The notes below the pieces were generated by a model. It saw only the letters and a list, made by a program, of their open reading frames with translations, was not told the DNA's origin and searched no databases. Positions 10,339 through 22,706 of a stretch of DNA of 64,000 nucleotides are shown here, in pieces; position 1 is the stretch's first letter, and every line of letters starts with the position of its first letter. Source of the stretch: Microglena sp. YARC. Its lineage: Eukaryota > Chlorophyta > Chlorophyceae > Chlamydomonadales > Chlamydomonadaceae. The translations under genes were made by a program, and so were the position numbers. The DNA lies in the NCBI GenBank assembly GCA_022414725.1, contig CM039464.1, forward strand, positions 1,178,001-1,242,000, written 5' to 3'.

Positions 10339-11338
10339 NNNNNNNNNNNNNNNNNNNNNNNNNNNNNNNNNNNNNNNNNNNNNNNNNNNNNNNNNNNNNN
10401 NNNNNNNNNNNNNNNNNNNNNNNNNNNNNNNNNNNNNNNNNNNNNNNNNNNNNNNNNNNNNNNNNNNNNNNNNNNNNNNNNNNNNNNNNNNNNNNNNNNN
10501 NNNNNNNNNNNNNNNNNNNNNNNNNNNNNNNNNNNNNNNNNNNNNNNNNNNNNNNNNNNNNNNNNNNNNNNNNNNNNNNNNNNNNNNNNNNNNNNNNNNN
10601 NNNNNNNNNNNNNNNNNNNNNNNNNNNNNNNNNNNNNNNNNNNNNNNNNNNNNNNNNNNNNNNNNNNNNNNNNNNNNNNNNNNNNNNNNNNNNNNNNNNN
10701 NNNNNNNNNNNNNNNNNNNNNNNNNNNNNNNNNNNNNNNNNNNNNNNNNNNNNNNNNNNNNNNNNNNNNNNNNNNNNNNNNNNNNNNNNNNNNNNNNNNN
10801 NNNNNNNNNNNNNNNNNNNNNNNNNNNNNNNNNNNNNNNNNNNNNNNNNNNNNNNNNNNNNNNNNNNNNNNNNNNNNNNNNNNNNNNNNNNNNNNNNNNN
10901 NNNNNNNNNNNNNNNNNNNNNNNNNNNNNNNNNNNNNNNNNNNNNNNNNNNNNNNNNNNNNNNNNNNNNNNNNNNNNNNNNNNNNNNNNNNNNNNNNNNN
11001 NNNNNNNNNNNNNNNNNNNNNNNNNNNNNNNNNNNNNNNNNNNNNNNNNNNNNNNNNNNNNNNNNNNNNNNNNNNNNNNNNNNNNNNNNNNNNNNNNNNN
11101 NNNNNNNNNNNNNNNNNNNNNNNNNNNNNNNNNNNNNNNNNNNNNNNNNNNNNNNNNNNNNNNNNNNNNNNNNNNNNNNNNNNNNNNNNNNNNNNNNNNN
11201 NNNNNNNNNNNNNNNNNNNNNNNNNNNNNNNNNNNNNNNNNNNNNNNNNNNNNNNNNNNNNNNNNNNNNNNNNNNNNNNNNNNNNNNNNNNNNNNNNNNN
11301 NNNNNNNNNNNNNNNNNNNNNNNNNNNNNNNNNNNNNN
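10339..11338. other. Assembly gap of exactly 1,000 N
   Basis: The exact round length suggests a placeholder and not a measured size. Any NACHT sensor-domain exons could be inside or beyond it, and the join across it should not be trusted. Confidence 0.98.
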
Positions 11339-11426
11339 AGACGCAGTCGCACTCAGTAGAGTAGACACATAGTTCGGCTTTTATGCCCACAAGGTCTGGG
11401 TTTAGGTATGTCGAGACACAGGCAGT

Positions 11427-14400
11427 CGGCCCCTCCAGTGGGAATTTAGAAGTCCTGTTTGGGGTTGGGGAGTGGGGTAGTAGTTGTTTCCTTTCGATTT
11501 ATGGTGAATTGAGTGGGCTGGGTATTAGCCTTGCAGTTTGTATAGACTTGCAGATGTAACCAAGCCGGCTCACAATCTTATCTTGAATTTTCCCACGAGT
11601 GATAAATTTCAAGCGAACCTTTCAGTCCAATCATGTTGCAGTACAAAATTCTATTGAAGTCCTTTTTATGCGTTTTACTATTTTTCCAAAAGGTGTGGAC
11701 AAAATAGGAATTATTATATATATAACTATGGTTATGTACATACTAACCTTCTATAGTTATAATGCAAGGCTGATGTCTCACTTTGTGGTTTACGAGATTA
11801 TTGCTCCGTAACAATTTAACTTTGAGTCTAGTGATTTTTTCGGTTGCTGCGAGGTTTTGCAGGGATTTGCTTGTGGTTAGCGCTTGTGTGTCTTGAGGTG
11901 CTATGGAGTTTGCCTTGGTGCGGTGTCGGGCGATAACCACCTCTAGATGTTTTTATACGTTGCTGCCGTAGACGGGGATTTTAATGACTAATGTATCGCT
12001 GTGTGCATATAAAAAGGTCTTCTTACTTCCATCTTTGAGTAAGAAACCAGTTCCAATCATGTTTTTTTCATCAGTCCCAACCTAGTCATGAATTCTATGC
12101 TAAGAATAGTTTTAAGGTAGTGATTATTCCATCGACTTTATTTTCAACATCGTAGACTTTAGTGTCCCCTTTGTCTGCGTCCTCCGTGTCTGCGTCTTTA
12201 GGCTTTGATTCTCTTCCTGGTGGTGCTTGCTCTGGGTCTCACATGTGTGGATGAGTAGACAGTGTCCGAGGAGTTTCTAGATCTCTTTGAGCTCTTTGGG
12301 TTATGTGATTGTGATTGGCGTGATGGTTCCTATTCCGGGGATCGGGGGTTTTCTATACCGTTGTTCCCCAACTTTGATATTCGGTTTTTCATCTTTGCTA
12401 CCTTGGCAAAAATTTGTTTTTGCCCTTGTTCAATTCCTATCCTTTAACCCTTTGGGTTCAATTTTCAAGTGATGGTTATAGGGCGCGTCGGTTTCTTTTT
12501 GTGCGAGTGTCTTAGTTAGTATTCGTTCATATGCTATATTGATGCGTATGAGTTTCTGTTGTATTTCTAGATGCACTTAATAGTGTTGTACGAGACTAGC
12601 ACACACATTATGGGGTGACTCTCTGTCTACAAACTAGAGAGACGTTTTATGACTGGGTGACTAACTTATTTTAACTTCCTTAGAACTATCTGGCTGCTGC
12701 CAGTACTGTATGCACAAGCTTTCCTGTAGTGACAGCTTCCTGTTGGCTTTGGTCACGGTTCTATTGACACTGCTGTCTTGCCCTCCGGCTTAAGATTCCT
12801 GCTTAGGTTCTGAGTCAGGGTTAAAAGGCTGCCGCCCTTACCAGCTGGTGCCCTTAATGGGTCCTCCTGTGCTTGTAACGTATTCTCGTCTACCGTGTAT
12901 GATTGGCCGCGTCTGCTTCACGCAAGCATGCTCTGTTCCAGCCTCTGGAGTGTATTCAAGCGAATAGGTCATTGGGTCCATCGTGGTACCACGCTGTTGA
13001 AATGCCATCTTATGCGTCCGTCCCTCTACTTGGCTTTCGAACAGCTCATATCTGGAAAGTTCGAATTCTGACATGACGACAAATTGGCTAGACGATTGCG
13101 CGACCACGGGCCTCTTGCAAGTCCTGAGGATCCTTCGCAATCGTGGACAGCACACCCCCCCCAGTCATTCCTCCACTTCCTCTTCCTTTCCTCCCCTGCT
13201 GCCGTCCGCCTCCTCTCCGTCTGTCGTAGATACTGTGCGTGCGCAGACTCAAGACGGCGATAGCCGACAAGTCGTGTGAGGAAACCTGTCTTCGTCTGCC
13301 GGCGTCCTGACGTCGCTATCTTATGATCTCCGGGTTTTGAGGCTTCAATGCCTGCTCATACCGAGGTTGCCAAGCGACCAAAGCCTACCTGCTGATGTCC
13401 TACGTGTCATGTCCCACCTTTGCTTTGCCCAGCCGATCGTCGCTTACTGGCAGTGAGCTTAGCCGCTCGTAGTGGCTCTGTGCTACCTTCTGGAAGAATT
13501 TTTTTGATCGAGCCTGGCGACTCGCCGGCACGGCCGTAGGGTTCGCAGACTACGCCGCTCTGGGCCTGGAGATATGGAGGTGGTAAGACAGCAGGGGGGT
13601 ATGGTCAGCTACCCTACAGGGTGCTGCTCTCCTTAATCCCCCACCGGTTGGAGTCGGAGCGATCAGAGGGGGGGACTTTGGGATTGACTGATGCATCGAC
13701 GGAAGGCTATCTAGGACCTTTACATGCCTGGTCGTCTTTTCGCATCCTACGCGATAAGATTTTCGAATTCTGCGCTTGCGATTTTGCGATTTTCCTGCAT
13801 TGGTGCGAATTTATCTGCACAGTGCGACTGTGCTGAGTCAGCTTGTCATTCTCGTCTCCGTTTTTCCCAACCTCAAATATCGACTTCGCTCTAACGCTTT
13901 TCCCGCACCTTGCTGTGATCCCAAGGTCTGCAGCGCCGGCACTCTCGGCCCATCTACAGCCGAAGTGGCGCCCCTGTCCTGAGCCCTGATATCCAGCGAC
14001 CGTGGAGGTTCTTTGGCATGATAGTCCCTCTCGGTGTCTACTTTCCTCCCTTAGGATCCTTTGGACCTGGGTGCGTTCACGTGGTTCGACAGAGGTCGCC
14101 TCTTAGTCTTACCCGTGCCCTGCGTTCCCTCTTTTAAGGTTGTAAGCATCAGCTACGTGAGTTTTGGGTTCAAGTGTTTGAGTTCCTGAAAGGGCTTAGG
14201 AAAGTTTAGTTAATGGTATAGGAGGCGTCGGTGTGATCTCGATTAGTTGGGGCAAGTCATGGAGCTTGTTTTGATGAAGACACTGCTCAGGTCAGAGTGC
14301 TAGTGTGTTAATCTTCGCAATTCGGCTGTTCAAACTAGGGAGACAATACTCCTTTTGGAGCTGTTTCTTTGGGTTTGCACCTGATGTGTCGTTGTTGTGT

Positions 14401-15047
14401 TTTGTTGTTCCCTTGCTATTCCACCTTAGTATGGGAAGTAACGCAACAAGCTAGTTAAAAGGCATATTGGTAGACTTGGTTGGGTATTCCTGGTGAGTAA
14501 GGGTTTTATTATATTTGGGGTTTCCGATGTTGCGCCAGTTAGTATGGGTCGTGATGTACTCTCTTATCTCCAGTTCAGTCTAAACTGTCTTTCTGGTTAT
14601 CTCCCATTAAGTATGGTCCCCGTGCCCGCTTGCATCCCTCCTGTCATCAAACGGTGATATGTTTATGTGTTACCGAATTCTACGCCCTTTAACGACCCCA
14701 ATTGTTGTTGCTGGCCCTGGCTGGGATGTATCCCAGATTGCATTCCAGACCAGGGCCTGATCTTGCTGTATTGTGTTGTGAAGTTTTAGGGCGGGTGGGA
14801 AGTTGGATACTCAAACTATGAGATTTAGCGAATCTTCAGGGGGTCGCACAGCCTCCTCTGTGCCATTGTTTTATGGGGTGAACTTTAGGATTAAGACAGC
14901 CTTCGATCATAAGTGGTACCTGGATCAGGTCCATTGGCCTAATTAGTCCCAATCCTCCGACCACCTCTGATGGCTCCGCCGGTGTCGTTAATCCCTTCGC
15001 CTCCTGTCATCTCCTGGTGGGATTATTTCGGGGTCAAGCCCATGTGA
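11427..15047. repeat. Long direct repeat, copy A
   Basis: A 3.6-kb sequence that recurs at 15,475-18,834. Matching landmarks include GGCCCCTCCAGTG at the left end and GGTCAAGCCCATGTG at the right end. The copies differ mostly by one- to three-base insertions and deletions, about one every 10-20 bases. Its composition lacks the C/G runs seen elsewhere. It may be a mobile element, but no termini or known domain are visible. Confidence 0.85.
11650..13160 (-). pseudogene. Frameshifted coding-like region in copy A, family not recognised
   Basis: On the minus strand, protein-like stretches follow one another in shifting frames: one with FESQVEGRTHKMAFQQRG (about 12,980), one with KNMIGTGFLLKDGSKK (about 12,040) and one with VIARHRTKANSIAPQDTQAL (about 11,910). 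Copy B keeps related stretches such as FLSIEFM and KSLKDGRQEDATTG-like sequence. The aspartic-protease region of an LTR element is one possible reading of FLSIEFM, but it is weak. The frameshifts may be sequencing errors and not real decay. Confidence 0.35.
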
Positions 15048-15474
15048 TGATGTACCGTCTACCTGAACGTGTACCACGCTGAGATCTTGAACACTGTCTA
15101 GGCTTTGATTACTGCGTATGGCTGGGGGTGTTCAGTCAACCCAGGATCATTGTTTTACGGTTGCTGGGCTGGTTCTCATTCACGATAGGTTAAAGCATGG
15201 CCCTATGTGGGTGGCCTATTTCCCTCAGCACCGCCTATGAATGTCTTAGTAAGGGTAAGTCTAGATTGGTGGACGTTAACGACCTGTTGTTTTAGGCGCT
15301 TCCTTTCAGCTGTCGTTTCTTGGTTTTGGTGGAAGGTGGTAATTAATTTCAGACCACCGTTATGGCGTTCTTGATGGGTTTCTGGTCTCTTAAGTTCATA
15401 GGCAGTGGTTCATTCGGTGGAGCTCATCAATAGATAAGCTATTTCTTTTTACTCCACACTGTTTTAGATCACCA

Positions 15475-18400
15475 GCCCCTCCAGTGACTTAGAGATTTTT
15501 TGTGGAGTGTACGTAGTTGTTTCCCTTCGGATTTTATGTGAATGGTGGGGCTGGGTAATCTTGCAGTTGTACCTTGCAGATGTAACTCGCCGCTCACCTC
15601 TTTCTTGTTTTCGAGTGTATTGTCAAGCGCCCTTTCCATCCATCCTTTGCAGTCAATTCTTTGAAGTCCTTTTAAATGCGTTTTACTATTTTTTCAAAGT
15701 GGACAATAGGTTTTAATGTAGCTATGGATGTACATTCTAACCTTCTTATGTTCATTGAACTGTGTTTCTTTGGTTTGGTTTTTTACGATTTTCTTGAAAT
15801 TTTAACTTTGCAATCCTTTGGATTTTTTCGGTGTGCAGCAAGGTTTGTTTGCTTGTGGTTAGGCGCTGTGTGTTGTCCTTGAGTGCATGAGTTCTTTGCG
15901 GTGCGATACCCACCGCCTCCTAGAATGTTTTAGTTATGTGCGAGCTGGGATTTATGATAATTACTTTGCATAATCTTCTTACTTTCATCTTTGAGTAAAG
16001 AAGACCAGTTATCATGTTTTTTTCATCCCAACCTAACGTCATGAATTCTATGCTCAAGAATATTTTTAAGGTAGTGTATTTTTCCATCGACTTTATTTTT
16101 TCCATCGTAGACTTTAGTGTCCCCGTTGTTGCGTCCTCTTGTCTGCCGTCCTTTAGGCTTTGATTCTCTCGTGGCTTTGCTCTCATCACGATATTTTCAA
16201 TCTGTCTCTTTGTTATCTTGATCTGGCGTTAGGTTTCCTATTCCGGATCGGGTTTCTTATACCGTTGTTCCCACTTTTGATATTCGTTTTTTCATCCTTT
16301 GCTACCTGGCAAAAATTTTGTTTTGGCCTTGTTTCATTCTTCCTTTAACCTTGGGTTTCATTCAAGTTCTCTCGATTTTTCGGAGTTTCTTTTTTGATTT
16401 TTTTTTATCTGTTACATATAGTTCTATTCCCCAGTCCCTAGTGGAGAAGTTATATGTATGTCACCTTTGTGTCATAAGGTGGAGTTGTCAGCATGAATTT
16501 GCGGTGCTCTCAGCGTTTTATGATTGGTGAACTACTTATTTACCTTCCTTAGTAACTTATCGCTCTGCATACTGTGCCAGCTTCCTGTAGTGACAGCTTC
16601 CATGTTGGCTGGCGTCACCGTTCATATTGACACGTGCTGTTCTTGCCCGATCCCGGCTTAAAGATTCCTGGCTAGGTTCAGAGTCAGGTTACAGGCTGCC
16701 CTGCCCTTGACCGCGGTGCCTCCTTAATGGGTTTCTCCTGTGCTTGTACACGTTATTCTCGCTCCGTGTATAGATTGGGCGCGTCTGCTTCACGCAAGCA
16801 TCTCGTGTCACTCTCTGGAGTGTATCAAGTGATAGGTTCATGGGTCCCATCGTGGTACCACACTGCTTTAGAAATGCATCTTATGCGTCGTCCTGCTACT
16901 TGGCTTCAACGAGCTTCAATCTGGAAGTTCCGAAGTCCTGACATGACGACAAATTGCTAGACGATTGCCGCGAACCAGCGGCCTCTGCTAACGGTCATGA
17001 GGACCTTCGCATCGGGTGGAAGCCACCCCCGCCCATCATTCCTCCATGCTTTCTCTCCTTTTCCTCCCCTGCGTCTGTCGCCCTCCTCCCGTCTGTCGTA
17101 GATGACTGTGACGTGCAGACTCAAGACGCGACTAGCCTGGACATCGGTGAGAAACCCTGTCTTCGTCTGCTCCGTCCTTGACGTCGCTATCAATATCTCC
17201 GGTGTTTGAGGCTCTGCCTGCATACCGAGAGTTGCCAACCGACCAAGCTCCCTGCTGATGTTTACGTCGTCGTGTCCCCTTGCTTTGCCCAGCCGACGGT
17301 CGGCTACTGGCATGAGCTTGCGCTCTAGTGGCTCTGTGCTACCTTCTGGAGAATTTTTTTGATCGAGCTGGCGGATCGCCGGCACTGCCGTAGGGTTCGC
17401 CAGACCTACGCGTCTGGCCCTGGAGATTCTGGAGGTGGTAGGAAGCAGGGGGGTATGGTCAGCACCACTACGGGTGCTGCTCCCTCTACCCCCCAACCGG
17501 GTGAGTCGAGCGATAGAGGGGGGGACTTGGGATTGACTGATCATCGACGGAAGGCTATTAGGACCTTTACATGCCTCGGCTCTGCTTTTCGCATACCTAG
17601 CGATAATTTTCGAATTCTGCCCTTGCGATTTGCGATTTTCTGCCATGGTGCGATTTTCTGCACCAGGTGCGACTTGCTGCACTGTCATTCTCGTCTCCTT
17701 TTTCCCATACCTCAAATCTCGACTTCGCCCTAACGCTTCCCCACCTTCTGTGATCCCAGGTCTCGCAGCGCCGGACTTCGCCATGCTAAAGCCGAAGTGG
17801 ACGCCGTCCTGGCCCTATTCCAGCGACGTGGAGGTTCTTGGCATGATATCTTGGTGGATATTTTTCTCCTTAGGATCCTTGGGACCCCTGGGTGCGTTCC
17901 GTGGTTCGACAGAGGTCGCTACTTAGTCTTACCGTGCCCCTGGTTCCCTCTTTAGGTGTATGCATCAGCTACGTGAGTTTGGGTTCAAGTGTTTGAGTTC
18001 TGATAGGGCTTAGGAATATTTAGTTAAGTGGTATAGAGGCGTGGTTGATCTCGATTAGTTGGGGCAGTCATGAGTTGTTGATGATGACACTGCTCAGCAG
18101 AGTGCTAGTGTGTTATCTTCGCAATCGGCTGTTCAACTAGGGAGACAATACTCCTTTGGAGCTGTTCTTTGGGTTTGCACCTGATGTGTCGTTGTTGTGT
18201 TTGTTTGGTTGCCCTTGCTATGTCACCTTAGTATTGGGAAGTAACGCAACAAGCTAGTTAAAAAGGCATTATTTGGTAGACTGGTTGGTATTCCCTGGTG
18301 AGTAAGGTTATTATATTGGGTTCCGATGTTGCGCCAGTTAGTAGTGGGTCGTGATGTACTCTCTATCTCCAGTTAGTCTAAACTGTCTTTCTGGGTTCTC

Positions 18401-18834
18401 CCATTAGTATGGGTCCCGTGCCCGCTTGCATCCCTCCTGTCATCAAACGGTGATATGTTATGTGTTTACCGGTAATTCCCTACGCCCCTTTAACGACCCC
18501 AATTGTTGTTGGCTGGCCTGGCTGGGATGTATCCAGATTGCATTCCAGACCAGGGCCTGATCTTGCTGTATTTGTGTGTGAAGTTTTAGGGCGGGTGGAG
18601 TTGGATATCCAAACTATAATTTAGCCGAATCTCAGGGGGTCGCCAGGCCCTCCTCTGTTGCCATGTTTTATGGGTGAAGCTTTAGGATTAAGACAGCCTT
18701 CGATCATAGTGGTACCTGGATCAGGTCCATTGCCTAATAGTCGCCAACCTCCGACCACCTCGGATGGCTCGCAGGTGTCGTTAATCCCTTCGCCTCCTGT
18801 CATCCCTGGTGGATTATTCGGGTCAAGCCCATGT
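15475..18834. repeat. Long direct repeat, copy B
   Basis: Second copy of 11,427-15,047, about 260 bp shorter through many small deletions. A 427-bp segment unique to the junction (15,048-15,474) separates the two copies. Its right end joins unrelated CA-rich sequence at about 18,835. Confidence 0.85.
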
Positions 18835-18839
18835 GTCAA

Positions 18840-19095
18840 GCTGATAACCATCACAACAACACACACACTCCCCCCACCTCACCCTGCACCGGACCCCCAC
18901 ACCGCACACGTGCCCCCCCAAATCATCCTCCCCACCCCAACTTGGACTAAGACCCCCTAATCCTAACTCTGTGCAAACTGCGTAGGTAGACCTTGTGCTG
19001 GAGCGCAGCCTTATGTCCAGCAAGTATGAAGTACGCTTTACAAATTGTGCAGGTGGATACTTGTTTTACTGTCTCGTCCGAGCATTTGGACACTT
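18840..19095. other. Short unique stretch, no gene seen
   Basis: CA/CCCC-rich sequence followed by unique sequence. I see nothing to annotate. Confidence 0.4.
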
Positions 19096-19256
19096 CGCCA
19101 CTTAGAACGATATATATGGTACGATACAGCACACGTTAAAACTCTACACCAGCACGATATATCCCGGTAAACCAGATATATCGTACGATAATCCCGGAAA
19201 TATCGTACGGTACACGATAAAATAAATATCATACGATACTAAGTGTGACAGCCCTA
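19095..19256. mobile_element. Probable hAT-like MITE remnant
   Basis: The right end reads GTGTGACAGCCCTA, the complement of TAGGGCTGTCACAC, a hAT-like terminus. Inside, ATATATCGTACGATA motifs recur in both orientations, as in hAT subterminal regions. No clear matching left terminus is present, so this is probably a truncated copy. Confidence 0.45.
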
Positions 19257-19414
19257 TTTAGGGTTTAGGGATTAGGCATTGACAATGCTTCATCTTTTCA
19301 AGCCCCTCCTATCACGGTTGGGCAAGTCCCTTAAATATATTTGGCCTAGCCCTGGACTAGAACATAAATACATACAATCGGTTCATGCGATATACTGGTA
19401 GTAGCAAAGCACTG

Positions 19415-19485
19415 CCACTTCATAACTTGAACTTGGTTAAATGGCTCCAGCCAGCAATTTGGCTGCTCGCCATCTTTGTATTTTT
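19415..19485 (-). repeat. Dispersed GGCGAGCAGC...TGGCTGGAGCC repeat
   Basis: On the minus strand it reads GATGGCGAGCAGCC, then AATTGCTGGCTGGAGCC, then AACCAAGTTCAAGTT. Related copies lie near 27,880-27,965, 36,505-36,640, 36,760-36,815, 42,185-42,240 and 61,295-61,400. It is probably part of a retroposon tail. Confidence 0.65.
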
Positions 19486-19555
19486 TACGCATCATACCAG
19501 GATTGTTCAAAATGTGTGTGATACACACATTTTTGAGGTTTTTGTTTATGCTTGT

Positions 19556-19556
<1 letters not shown>

Positions 19557-19617
<61 letters not shown>
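19557..19617 (+). repeat. (GA)n microsatellite, about 30 units
   Basis: Uninterrupted GA dinucleotide repeat. Confidence 0.95.
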
Positions 19618-19619
<2 letters not shown>

Positions 19620-19621
<2 letters not shown>

Positions 19622-20340
19622 CGTTACATACGTTGAATGCAACAGTGTTGCGCGCGTGCGGCCCAGAACATCTAAGGGCATCACAGACCGGTTATTGCCT
19701 CACACTTCCATTGCCTAAACGACAATAGTCCCTCTAAGAAGTCGGACGGCTACAAAAAAGTAGCCGTGACTATTTAGCAGGCTGAGGTCTCGTTCGTTAC
19801 CGGAATCAACCTGACAAGGCAACCCACCAACTAAGAACGGCCATGCACCACCACCCACAGAATCAAGAAAGAGCTTACAATCTGTCAATCCTCCCCGTGT
19901 CTGGACCTGGTAAAAACTCAGCAAATCACTGCCGAGACTGGACAGCAGCACAGCCTGCCGATCATCCAATTTTATAACACGGAAGCACGAGGGTTTTGAA
20001 GGCACCCCCACAAACCTGAAAACAAACTAGGTCAAGTCCCAAAAAAGGAAACAAACTAGGGGCGTAAAGGAGAGCGGAAAGGGGAGGGATGCAAAAGTAA
20101 GCAATCCAGAACACCAAGCCCATCAACCACAAGAGAGGAAGGCCAAACTAAAAGAACTAAATACCACCCAAGGGCATGCGCTATGAGCACCTTAATATGC
20201 GGCGATCATGCCCTCAAAGGAAGAGAGCACAAGACAACCCGACACAACCAACTTGCAGAAAAGGACCAACTTGCAGAGAAGGAGTTGTGAAAGGAATGGC
20301 ACTCCAGGAGGTGGGTCTCCCGTAGTCCCGTGCACTATGT
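19620..20340. other. No gene recognised
   Basis: Unique sequence. Short open frames on both strands have no recognisable product. Confidence 0.4.
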
Positions 20341-20353
20341 GTTAAAGGAGTAT

Positions 20354-20553
20354 CCCCTTTCAGTGATATTCAATGGTCTAGTGGTAGACCAGATCGCTTG
20401 AGGATGAAGAGTCGGGGGTTCGCCTCCCCTTCGGTCGCTCTTGGCGTTGCAGGTCGTTGTCAACCGCGATGGTAGCTTGTCCAGTTGAGGTAGGAGACCG
20501 CTCCCCACCCGCGTAAGACGGGCTCCCTTACCACCAGGCGTTGTCATTATAAG
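20354..20553 (+). mobile_element. tRNA-derived SINE family A
   Basis: Near full-length: head CCCCTTTCAGTGATAT, A box TGGTCTAGTGGTAGACC, B-box-like GGGGGTTCGCCTCCCC, tail CAGGCGTTGTCATTAT. Short AAAGGAGT flanks on both sides suggest a target duplication. Confidence 0.85.
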
Positions 20554-20659
20554 AAAGGAGTGTCAAAGGCGTGCAGAAAAGGTGCCGAAGAACCCCTAAA
20601 TTTCCAGCGATTCCCCACCACCTGCTGCTATGTCTCTAGTGAAACTCTGTGCCATGGTG

Positions 20660-21003
20660 GTATTGTTCAGACCTGCTAGGGAGCTCCTAAGGGCAGAAAC
20701 AACAGTGAACCCTATCTATGGTAGGCAGCAGGGTAGTCCAAGACGCACGTCCTTGCGTCCCAGGACGCAACATGGGGAGGGCCGTTGCGTCCCAGGACGC
20801 AACATTGGCAGGGTCGGTTGCGTCCCGGACGCAGCCTCATAGATTGGTTGCGTCCGGGACGCAGGTTTTGGAAGTTGGTTGCGTCTCACTTCATTACCCT
20901 GCGCTCTCATGCGTCCCAATGCGCCCCAGTGCGTCTGATGCGTCCGACTCGAGAGTGTCTCAGTGGGTGGTGCAGGACGCAAAGGACTCTCTCAGCCACA
21001 TAA
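20660..21003 (+). repeat. GGACGCAAC-rich repeat block (also holds the empty Copia site)
   Basis: Dense copies of the palindromic motif TGCGTCC(CA)GGACGCA. The block 20,728-21,003 is repeated at 21,757-21,830 plus 25,847-26,066, the two halves being split by the LTR element. At about 20,785-20,820 the sequence GACGCAACATTGGCAGGG is the uninterrupted target. Confidence 0.85.
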
Positions 21004-21156
21004 TTTGAACGGACTCGAACCTAAAAATCCCCCACGTGCCCCCAGGCCCTGAGTGGATGAGCGGGGTTCAAACAGCACCCTAGTCTAAAGCCTACAATTT
21101 TTTGATGTGATCGATTTATTCTGGTCGATCTCTCCAAAAATATTCGAACCGTCAAA

Positions 21157-21226
21157 ATGCAATCTCGCGGCACGCCCAATGCTCCGACCAAGCAGCGAAG
21201 GTTGGATGAATTTTTGGTTGCCAAGC

Positions 21227-21257
<31 letters not shown>

Positions 21258-21600
21258 GACGCATCAAGCATGGAGAAAAATTGAGACGCAGTGGGCCGCA
21301 GTGGGACGCATCAAGCATGGAGAAAAATTGAGACGCAGTGGGACGCAGTGGGACGCATCAAGCTGCTGTTGCTGTGGGAGGGGAAAGAGGATTTTTTGGG
21401 ACGCAACCTTCAAACTTTACTGCGTCCCAGGACGCAACCTACGAAATTGGCTGCGTCCCTGGACGCAACCTCCCCATTTAGGTGCGTCCCAGGAAGCAAC
21501 TCCTGGGGCCCGTTTGGACAACCCTGGTAGGCAGTTGGTGCGACCCAGAGGCACATGTGAGATAGGCAAATGTAAACCCTGGTGGGCGGCGGTTGCGTGA
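21157..21600 (+). CDS. Small open frame with PCNA-binding-like motif, probably a captured gene start
   Basis: The 147-codon frame begins ATGCAATCTCGCGGC and encodes QRRLDEFL near residue 14, close to a PIP box (Q-x-x-L-x-x-F-F, here ending F-L). A (GCT)n-encoded poly-Ala run follows, and then repeat sequence with GACGCA motifs. PIP boxes at an N-terminus are typical of replication and repair proteins. The rest of the frame is repeat-derived, so at most this is the captured 5' end of such a gene. Confidence 0.3.
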
Positions 21601-21825
21601 GTAGTGCAGTTGAGGCGAATATGTTCGCGGATGGTCCTGCCCAGAGGCCCTCTATCCCCCGACCCTGGCTGAAAAACAGGTGAAAGACTGGGTGAAAGAG
21701 CCCCTCAGTCCCTCTCAGAGTCTGTGGAGTGAAATGGTATCGCTATACTACACCAGGGTAGTCCAAGACGCGCGTCCTTGCGTCCCAGGACGCAACATGG
21801 GGAGGGCCAATGCGTCCCAGGACGC

Positions 21826-21830
21826 AACAT
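21826..21830. repeat. Left target-site duplication of the LTR element
   Basis: AACAT, repeated at 25,847-25,851 on the other side. The paralogous empty site at about 20,800 has a single copy. Confidence 0.9.
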
Positions 21831-22050
21831 TTTCAATCAATAGAGTTGTTACACAATGAAGACTAAAGAGCAGATAGCTTATCATCGCAACTCGTGCGGC
21901 TATATAGAAAAGGAAGTCTTCAGGAAGGTTCCGAAGACACGTGCGGGCCATAGCTAGCCTATGGCCCGGCGGCAGGCAACCCGGGTCCTGGAGCCACAGG
22001 ACCACGCGTGGGCTATGCCAACTTAGTGTCCGACTCGACGGACAATAACA
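21831..22050 (-). repeat. 3' LTR of the Copia-like element (220 bp)
   Basis: Matches 25,627-25,846 with about two differences, so the insertion is recent. In element orientation the LTR begins TGTTATTGTC and ends GATTGAAA. Confidence 0.92.
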
Positions 22051-22060
22051 TCCCCCCCAA
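22051..22060 (-). promoter_or_regulatory. Polypurine tract
   Basis: In element orientation TTGGGGGGGA directly abuts the 3' LTR (TGTTATTG...), the expected primer site for plus-strand DNA. Confidence 0.8.
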
Positions 22061-22706
22061 TTCAAGGTATTCTTGGGTACAAGAATCCCTGGAATTAGCT
22101 GAGGGGCATAAAGAGAATACAGTAGTATAAGGGCTGACAGGGCTATTAGATATGCTAACGGCTGGCAAGAGGAACTGTAAATAATAAATTATTTGGGACA
22201 GTCCAAAGGGGTGTGGCACATTGAAGGCAGGGATTTTTAGGTCAATATCTGCTAGGGGCCAGGAACGAGAGGGACTAGGAGTATAAAGGACTGACTGGCT
22301 GTAAGCAACTGCTTTTAGGTAGACGTCCCCCGCTGGCTCATGTAATCAATCCAGATGGAGAGATATGCTGAGATACTTCCAAAGTCATCTATAAGGTAGC
22401 TTTAACTCAGAGAAGACTATTAATACTATGAACTATGCTTAAGAGATATGGCAGCCTAGGAGTCAGGTTGAGGCACAGGAGAAGCTGCCAGGTAGCTGCC
22501 AGTGGGACTGCCAGGATGTCTGTCAGATAGAACTGATTCCCCCCATAATTTGGGATTACCCTAAATTAGAGAATTGAAGACATGCTGTAGAAGCTTAAGA
22601 AAGAGATACTAAAGAACTAAAAAACAGCAGTGCATGGGGAAGTACAGTGCAGTACATTAATCCTAGAGTGTTCATGGCTAAAACAAGAATGTCAACTATG
22701 ATCAAG

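Noticed and set aside
9830..11390. Long frames across the N gap
   Set aside because: They are open only because N codons are not stops.
11427..18834. The two long repeats as LTRs of one giant element
   Set aside because: Only 427 bp separates them, there is no target duplication or primer site, and the ends do not look like LTR termini.
20354..20430. tRNA gene at SINE heads (also 4780, 27,990 and 44,810)
   Set aside because: A and B boxes are present, but no complete acceptor stem or cloverleaf forms and the bodies are SINE-like.
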